In this document: positions 57,666 to 64,000 of the stretch, one piece after another | Layout: every line of letters begins with the position of its first letter | Numbering within the stretch: the first letter of the stretch is position 1 | NCBI RefSeq assembly: GCF_958298935.1 | Contig: NC_084922.1 | Coordinates: 16,804,501-16,868,500, forward strand | Length of the DNA stretch: 64,000 bases | Direction: 5' to 3' | DNA from: Phragmites australis | Lineage: Eukaryota; Streptophyta; Magnoliopsida; Poales; Poaceae | Notes under the pieces: generated by a model | Told to the model about the DNA's origin: nothing | Databases searched by the model: none | The model's input: only the letters and a program-made list of their open reading frames with translations | Position numbers and translations under genes: made by a program

Positions 57666-60560
57666 TCATCCTCCGACAGCTGGACCCCCCTTCTCTACGG
57701 CCCGCCGCATCCGCCGGAGTATGTCTTCCAGCATATGCTCGAGGTTGACCCGCGAGACAAAGGCGGTCTCGAGCTTCTCCTTGGCGGCCCGCAGCTGTGC
57801 CTCAAGTCCCTGGTCCCCGACCGGACCGGAAGAACCACCAACTACTGCAGGGGCGGCAGCCTGCTTCGTCTTGGCCACCATCTCGGATAAAGCACGTTCA
57901 CGGGCGGCCAGTTCCGCCTCGTGCTTTGCGTTCTGCTCCGCCCTGGTCGCCATGGCCGCCGCTGCCGCATCAGCCTCACCCTCTCGACGACTCAGTTCGC
58001 CTTCTCAGCGACTCAGCTCGCCCTCCCGCCGGGCCAACACGTCCTCCTGCTGAGTCACTGAATCCTCCCGAACACCGAGCTCCGACGCTGATATTTTATT
58101 GTTCACCTCCTGCAGGGAAACGTCTTCCTCCCAACGGTTGATCTCTTCCCTGATCTTCCGGAGGTCGTCTTCCCAGCGCTGGAGGTCGGCGTGCGTCTTT
58201 TCGGCCGCGCCCTCCCGGCGGGTCAGCTCGGCTTGCCGCTCCTCCGCTGCCTGCTCCCGGGCTGCGACTGCTACCTCCCTCTCCTGCGCCTGCCCCATCC
58301 TGGCAAGGGCCTCGACAGCTTGCTGCCTCGATGCCTCAGCCAGGCGGGCGGCGTCTTCTCGCTCCCACGCGGCTTCTGCCCGCGCGGTCTTCAAAACTTC
58401 TTGTTCCCGCGCGGCTTCCGCGCGAATATCTTCTAGGAGCTTCTGCTCCCACGCGGCCGCCGCGCGGGCCTCCTCCTGGGCGCCCGCCAGCTGCGCCTTC
58501 TCCAACGCCAAGCGGGCGCGCTCGGCTTCAAGCTCCCCCTCCTTGGCGTTCACCGCTGCGCCCAGCCGCCCAACCGCTACTTGGACGCCTTCGATGGCGG
58601 CTAGGAAAGGGTCGGCGGGCTGGTCGGGCGCCGGTGGGGCCCAGGCTTCTCCGCGGGGTGCCTCCAGGGGGGCCGAGCTCTCTGCAGGGCCCTGCACTGT
58701 TATCCGCCCCGGGCTCTGCCTGCCCGGGGTAGGCTCCGCCAGCGCCGAAGACTCGGACAGCGGCCGCATTCCCGCATCGGCCGCCCTGTCCGCCGGCCCC
58801 GGCAAGGCATCCACCTCCACCGTCATCCGCCCCGGGCTCTCCACGCCTGGGGTAGGTTCCGCCGGCGTAAAGGATCCGGACGGCTGCTCCGTCCTCCTCT
58901 CGGCCGCCGCCTTCGCCTCTCTCCCGCTGGCCGCCACGACGATTGGCGCCTCCGCCGTTCCGGTGCCCGCCTCCGTCGGAGCTGCAGGCGGGCTCGGCTC
59001 TGGTCTCGGCGCCCGCGCTTTCTCCGTCGCAGTAGCGCCTGCGGTCGGCCTACGGGAGACAGATGAAAAACGCCAAAGTTTAGTGCGGGCCAAAAATACC
59101 CAGGAAAAAACAAGAAAAGAGACTCACCGATACCGCCATTTGGCCGCTGGGAGCCTAATATCCGGGTCCGGCGCCGTCGGTCCGGACTCCTCCCGCCGCC
59201 TCTTCCGCTGGGGGCTCGGCTGAACCGCTACGCGGGCCTCGGGTGCCGCCGCGCGGGCCTCGGGTGCCGTCGCGCGGGTTTCGATTTCCGCCGTGCGGGT
59301 CGCGGGCGCCGGCGCGGGCCCCATCCGCACCAGCTGCGGCTCCAGCACCGGGAATGCCGCCGCTGCCGTTGGCGACGGTGGAGAGTCTGGCACTAGGATC
59401 AGGGCCCGGGGACGTTTTCCCCGATCTCCCGGTGCCACCTCCTCGACGACTTCAGTCGCGCCCTCCTCCCTGGCACGGCGGCTGCTGCCTGCGGCGACCC
59501 CTTCGCCAGCCCGTGCCGAGCTGCCAGCGACCTCCTCACCAAGTAGCTCCTCCAGCCCGGGGAGTTCGGAGGCCTCGGGACTCCGGCTTCTTGGCCGGTC
59601 CACAGGCCCCTGGGCGTCGAACTCCGGCAGCCCCGCCATAATGGCCACCCGGTTGGGGTTGGCGCAAAGCGCCATCTCCGGCCAGGGGAGCTCCGTCCGG
59701 CCCATGTCCTCTGTTCCGGTGATCACCCGTGTCATCCCCCGCAGTTCCGCCTGCCCCAGATCCCAGCTCACGCCGATCTGGGTCCTGGTGATGTCCTCCG
59801 GCCCGGTATAGAACCAGCTCGGCCGGGCCCGCTCTCGCAAAGGCGCCAGCCGACAGCGCAGGAAGTCCACGACCACCATGACGGAGGTCAGCCCGGACTC
59901 GCGCAGCTCCAGGATGCGCTCCAACACCGGCTTCAGCCTCGCGTCTTCTGGTGGCGGTGCCTCCCACGTCAATCGCCGAGGTTCCGCTGCCGCCTCTGGC
60001 AACTCGAGGCGCTCGTGGGGGTCGACGTCGACGAAGAACCAGTCCCGTCGCCACTCCTCCCACTTGCTGCGCAGCACCTGGGGAATGTAATGATCCCCTA
60101 GGCCGTCCCAGAGCCGAAGGTTGCAGCACCCCGCGATGTCCGCCGTGGAGTGCCCCCTCTTCTTCCCCACCGGCCGAAGGACGAAGAAATGGCGAAGCAG
60201 CGTCGCCGACGGCATCACCCCCACGAACATTTCGCAGAGATGCGCGAAAGTCGCCAACACCACCACAGAGTTGGGGCTTAGGTGCACCAGCTAAATGCCG
60301 TACGTCTCTAGCACTTGCAGGAAGAAGGCGGAGAACGGCGGCACCAACCCCGCCGCCACAAAGGAGGTGAAGAGGACGGTCTGCCCAGGGACGGTCATCG
60401 CTGGCGTCAGGCTCGCTGGCCTCACCACCACAGCACCTTCTTGCCCCTCCGGCACCAGCAGTTTCCTGATTTTGTCCGCCGCCTCCTCGTTCCTCAGACG
60501 AGACTCCGGCAAGATGCTATCCGAAGCCTTGTCCCGGCGTCCTCCTCCAACCCTCATCAT
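57666..60560 (-). pseudogene. Antisense gene of element B, spliced, two nonsense mutations
   Basis: Exon 1 is 60560-59128, intron 59127-59050 (78 bp, donor GTGAGT, acceptor CTCCCGTAG), exon 2 59049-57666. Spliced length is 2817 nt, exactly 939 codons; the split codon is CGG. Two in-frame stops, TAG at 60291-60293 (A has Gln here) and TGA at 58005-58007 (CGA in the adjacent repeat), are the only breaks. Order matches A: N-terminal Transposase_28-like domain (LVPEGQEGAVV, then VLRSKWEEWRRDWFFVDVDP), Pro/Ala-rich middle, coiled coil in exon 2. The last 115 or so residues found in A are missing, and translation ends in the LTR at 57666. Start chosen at the first of two adjacent ATGs that matches the start region of A. 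Confidence 0.87.
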
Positions 60561-60714
60561 CTCGGCAAAGATGGAAGGTGTTTTGGTGGTGGAGAGAGAG
60601 AGAAGGAAGAATGCTCCGGTCGCCTGAGAATTTCCTAAGGGCTTCGGAGCACAAAGAAGGCAAGAGCACAAGTGCGAGAAAGCGTAAAGAGGGGAACGGA
60701 CTGATCCATTCCCC

Positions 60715-60722
60715 CTTTTATA
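60715..60722 (-). promoter_or_regulatory. TATA box of the antisense gene in element B
   Basis: Minus strand reads GATATAAAAGGGGGAATGG, about 155 bp before the antisense ATG at 60560. Its position and the G-run after it match element A. Confidence 0.7.
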
Positions 60723-61077
60723 TCTCAAAGTTCAAAAACTGCCGCCCAAACGGTTCGCTCGGCGAAGCGTCGCCTCGATCGACGCAACTGCCAGGCGAAT
60801 CTCCCGCCGATCGCGCGATGTCAGTGGCTGCCAGGCGTATTTTCCTCGATCTGCGCGGTGATCGCGCATGCCGCCCGTATGGTCATCATACCCTTCGGAA
60901 GTTGTGTGGACACGCGTCCACTCATTTTCCCGTTGGGACGTACTTGAGGTCTGGGTTCGCAAGGGCCACCTCTCGAAAGCTTGCCACATAGCGTCCGCAC
61001 CAGCCTCGGCCTCGGCCGCGACGAAGGGCCCATTCACAGTCTCCGTCCCGTCGCCTACCAATGGACCCGGGGGCTAC

Positions 61078-62672
61078 TGTCAGTGTATTAGGAACCAGGG
61101 GTCCCTGAGTCCCGAAACCGGGCCGGCCATCCGCCACATGTCACCATCCCGCGAGGTCCACCCTGCAGGATAAGAAGAAATTAAGTCCCGGGAGAAGGTG
61201 CTCGGGGCCGCAGCCTCTAGGTTCCCGAGCACCCCAGTTCCCCGATGATCTGCAGAGTCCAAGTACCGGGAAGGAAGTGCTCGGAAGGGTTCTCACTTAC
61301 CCCCGAGTACTGCAGTCCCCCGATGATCCAAACAGCCAAGTGTTCGGGAGAGAGTGCTCGGGGCTGCGCGTGGCGGCGCCCGAGGACTCGGTTCTCCGAA
61401 GGTCCCACCGAAGTGCTCGGGAGAGAGTGCTCGGGGCTGCACGTGGCAGCCCCCGAGGACTCGGTTCCCCGAAGGTCTCACCAGAGTGCTCGGGAGAGAG
61501 TGCTCGGGGCTGCACGTGGCAGCCCCCGAGGACTCGGTTCCCCGAAGGTCTCACCAGAGTGCTCGGGAGAGAGTGCTCGGGGCTGCACGTGGCGGCCCCC
61601 GAGGACTCGGTTCCCCGAAGGTCTCGCCAGAGTGCTCGGGGCTGCACGTGGCAGCCCCCGAGGACTCGGTTCCCCGAAGGTCACACCAGAGTGCTCGGGA
61701 GAGAGTGCTCGGGGCTGCACGTGGCAGCCCCCGAGGACTCGGTTCCCCGAAGGTTCGCGCAAGATCGTTCGACGACCCAAAGGGTCCCATCGTCGGGGTG
61801 TCAGCCAGTCAAAAGCCCAATGCCGCATTTAATAGGCACGCGCGGCCTGACATCCTGACATCCTGACATTCTCAGCTACCCACGCCCCAGTGTCAGACCC
61901 TGTCATGCACTGGCAGGGGGGCGTGGGTCCATTAAATGCACGGGTCCCGTCCTGTTTTCATCCGGGTGCCTCGGGATAACGTTGCCAGAATCGAAGTGCT
62001 CCGCCTGCCACCCTGCCCTGGCAGAAGAACAAGACAGGGTGGGCGCACCAGGCACCTCTGAGGCTGCCCGGTGGGCCCCCTTAATGGCGCCGGAGGGCAT
62101 CCACAGTGGCGGGTGGTCGGATGCGCGCCGCATTTTTCCACCGCCCCTGTCACTTCGCCAAGACGGAATGATGACGCCTTTCTCCGTGGCGCCTTGGCAC
62201 TCGCACCCCCTCTTTCCCATTCAGGATATGTCGAGGTCGGCGCGCCTATAAAAGGAAAGGATGGAGAACACGTAAAAGAAGAAAAAAAAGGAAGAGGACG
62301 CAGACGCTCACAGAAAAAGCCCGACAACGCACACGCTCGAACCAGCTCAAGCCAAGCTAGAACACGAGAGCCTCAAGCTCTCTGTAAACAGCTTACCCCT
62401 GTAACCAGATACATCCTTGAAAAATTCCCTTCAAGAAAAGATATAGCACTCACACAGGAGTAGGGTGTTACGCCTTGGTGCGGCCCGAACCTGTCTAAAA
62501 CCCGGTGCACTCATCTTTCTTGCACTAGGATGATCCTCTCCCACCACCGGCCGCTGCATTTATTTCCGCTCCCATCTATTTCCCAGACAAGCTCGTTCAG
62601 GATCATCCCCCCGGCCGAATCTTTAAAAAGGGGTCTCTCGGGATCCCTGCGACAGGAGTTCATCCTCCGACA
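61078..62672 (+). repeat. 3' LTR of element B
   Basis: Near-identical to 55995-57678, preceded by GGACCCGGGGGCTAC (61063-61077). Its 73-bp array (about 61343-61755) has one unit partly deleted near 61627-61640. Confidence 0.93.
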
Positions 62673-64000
62673 GCATATTGTAGTATGGATAGTCTATCGT
62701 CAATTAAGTGAGGCACAACTCCGCTTATTTGACCCGTCTCTTTGGCTCTACCAATCAGAACTGCTAACATATCCACCATTATGTTGAAGAGAATAGGTGA
62801 AAGGGGGTCTCCCTGCCTCAGTCCTTTCTTTGTTTGGAAATATCTTCCAATATCATTATTGACCTTGACTGCAACACTCCCCCCTGTTACAAACTGCTCA
62901 ATCCATGAACACCAAACAAAGGAGAAACCCTTCATACGTAATGTTTGTTGCAGGAAAGGCCATTTAACTTTATCATACGCTTTCTCGCAATCTAGTTTCA
63001 AAATCACCCCACTAAGCTTTTTCCTATGCATCTTATGAATGGTTTCGTGAAGTATGGCTACCCCTTCCAAGATATTCTTTCCTGGCATAAACGCTATCTG
63101 AGATGGCCTAATTATTTTCTCTGAAACCTCAACTATTCTATTTGTAGCCACTTTAGTGAAGATTTTGAAGGAAACATTCAAAAGGCAAATAGGTCTGAAT
63201 TGTTGTATTTTTTTCCACATCATTAACTTTGGGTAATAAAGTAACTATTCCGAAATTAAGTCTGGAAAGAGGTAAAACACCCTTATGGAAGTCATCAAAT
63301 AAGGCCATCAAATCAGCCTTGATTACTTCCCAAAATACTTGATAGAATTCCACAGGGAACCCATCTGGACCAGGTGCCTTGTTATGTTCCATTTGGAATA
63401 TCACATCTTTGACTTCTTTTTCGGAAAAACCTTCCACAAGTATATCATTCTCTATATCAGAGATCAGAGGTATGTCGACTCTGCGAGCCTCAAGCATCGA
63501 AAGCTGATTACTCACAGGTGGAAAAAAGGTCTTTGTAATAAGTAGTGATATGTTCCTTGATTTCATCCTGTCTAGTTAAAGTTTGGCCATCTTGTTCTAT
63601 TTGAAAAATTCGAGTCTTACGATGCTTGCCGTTAGCAATCAACTGAAAATACCTCGTATTTCTATCACTCTCAAAAAAATTCTCCACCTTAGAACGTTGG
63701 AACCATGCTATCTCTTCTTCTCTCAACAACCGGGCTAAACTTGCTTTAAAGCAACACAACATATCTGACTCTTCTGAAGATAAAATAGTGTTCTCCGCCT
63801 TCCTATCCAATTCATCTATCTTTTTAGAAAGCTCTGCCTTCAATCTTTTATCTTTTCCCAATATGTTCTTTGCCCACCCTCTCAGATATTGTCTAAGTCT
63901 CCGGATCTTAAACTGCCAATGTTCAATTGCATTAGTCCCCTTGTATTCCTTGGCCCATACCTCCCGTACTTGCTCAATAAAACCTTCCTTCATCAGCCAG
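62673..64000 (-). pseudogene. L1-type LINE ORF2, RT part, running off the window
   Basis: Reading leftwards from 64000: a pre-RT region (EGFIEQVREVWAKEYKG, then WFQRSKVENFFESDRNTRYF), RT motifs HNKAPGPDGFPVEFYQ (near 63370), FRPICLLNVSFKIFTKV (near 63190), LKLDCEKAYDKVKWPFL (near 62990), GLRQGDPLSPILFNIMVD (near 62820) and ILQYA at the edge of element B. Shifts occur near 63540 and 63215. The endonuclease part should lie beyond the right edge. It would encode target-primed reverse transcription; this copy is dead. Confidence 0.9.

Larger units (their letters stand above)
55995..57678 (+). repeat. 5' LTR of element B
   Basis: Starts TGTCAGTGTATTAGG and ends CTCCGACA. A 73-bp tandem array occupies about 56263-56765. 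A good promoter box TATAAAAG lies at 57251-57258. It is about 90 bp longer than the 3' LTR because of the array. Confidence 0.93.
55995..62672 (+). mobile_element. LTR retrotransposon B, gag-pol lost, antisense gene kept
   Basis: LTRs 55995-57678 and 61078-62672 are flanked by perfect GCATA duplications (55990-55994 and 62673-62677). The two LTRs differ at about 6 of the first 265 positions. The internal 3.4 kb contain no gag or pol; apart from five bases of primer site (GCTGG) they are the antisense gene and its promoter. LTR ends and antisense gene show it belongs to the same group as A. It sits inside the LINE. Confidence 0.93.

Noticed and set aside
58099..59223. 374-residue plus-strand frame in element B
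   Set aside because: Mirror frame of the antisense coiled-coil exon, Ser/Ala-rich without any domain.
61245..61866. The same repetitive frames over the element B 3' LTR
   Set aside because: Same tandem array, repeated because it is the second LTR.

Overview
This is a stretch of a grass (Poaceae-like) nuclear genome. The evidence is one host gene with plant introns, a wall-associated receptor kinase, surrounded by nested LTR retrotransposons, a plant L1-type LINE and several MITE-sized DNA elements. No rRNA, tRNA, CRISPR array or bacterial gene was seen. The species cannot be fixed from the sequence.

Layout. 1-7400: AT-rich host DNA with a decayed hAT-like element (1032-2178) and the intact three-exon WAK-type kinase gene on the minus strand (2914-6873); its second intron holds a TIR element with a GC-rich core. 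7550-21800: gypsy element A, 14.25 kb, with both LTRs, a gag-pol frame broken by nine premature stops and one deletion, and a long antisense gene between pol and the 3' LTR. 22200-26563: host DNA built from diverged tandem segments carrying two MITEs. 26564-35273: gypsy element C, with a tRNA-Met-type primer site, a chromodomain integrase and a perfect 5-bp target duplication. About 35440-51629: Copia element D on the minus strand, split by gypsy element E (39736-50693, perfect 5-bp duplication). 51640-53660: more of the duplicated host segment, with a hAT-type MITE. 54240-64000: an L1-type LINE on the minus strand, split by gypsy-type element B (55995-62672, perfect 5-bp duplication).

The most interesting system is the antisense gene carried by A, B and E. 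It lies between pol and the 3' LTR (in B, between the two LTRs) and points against gag-pol. In A and B it has a TATAAAAG box about 155 bp before the ATG and a short intron (88 and 78 bp) at the same protein position; removing the intron restores one frame of 1053 or 939 codons. In E a related gene has another candidate intron that also splices in frame. An intron on the antisense strand cannot be spliced from the sense RNA genome, so it survives reverse transcription and marks a separate antisense mRNA. Element B has lost all of gag and pol and keeps only this gene between near-identical LTRs. Antisense ORFs are known in Tat-lineage gypsy elements such as maize Grande; the promoter, conserved intron and gag-pol-less derivative seen together here deserve a closer look.

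Relative ages follow from nesting: host segment duplication, then D and C into it; E into D; LINE, then B into the LINE. Nearly all inactivating stops in the elements are TAG, TAA or TGA where CAG, CAA or CGA would fit, as expected from deamination of methylated cytosines in silenced elements.
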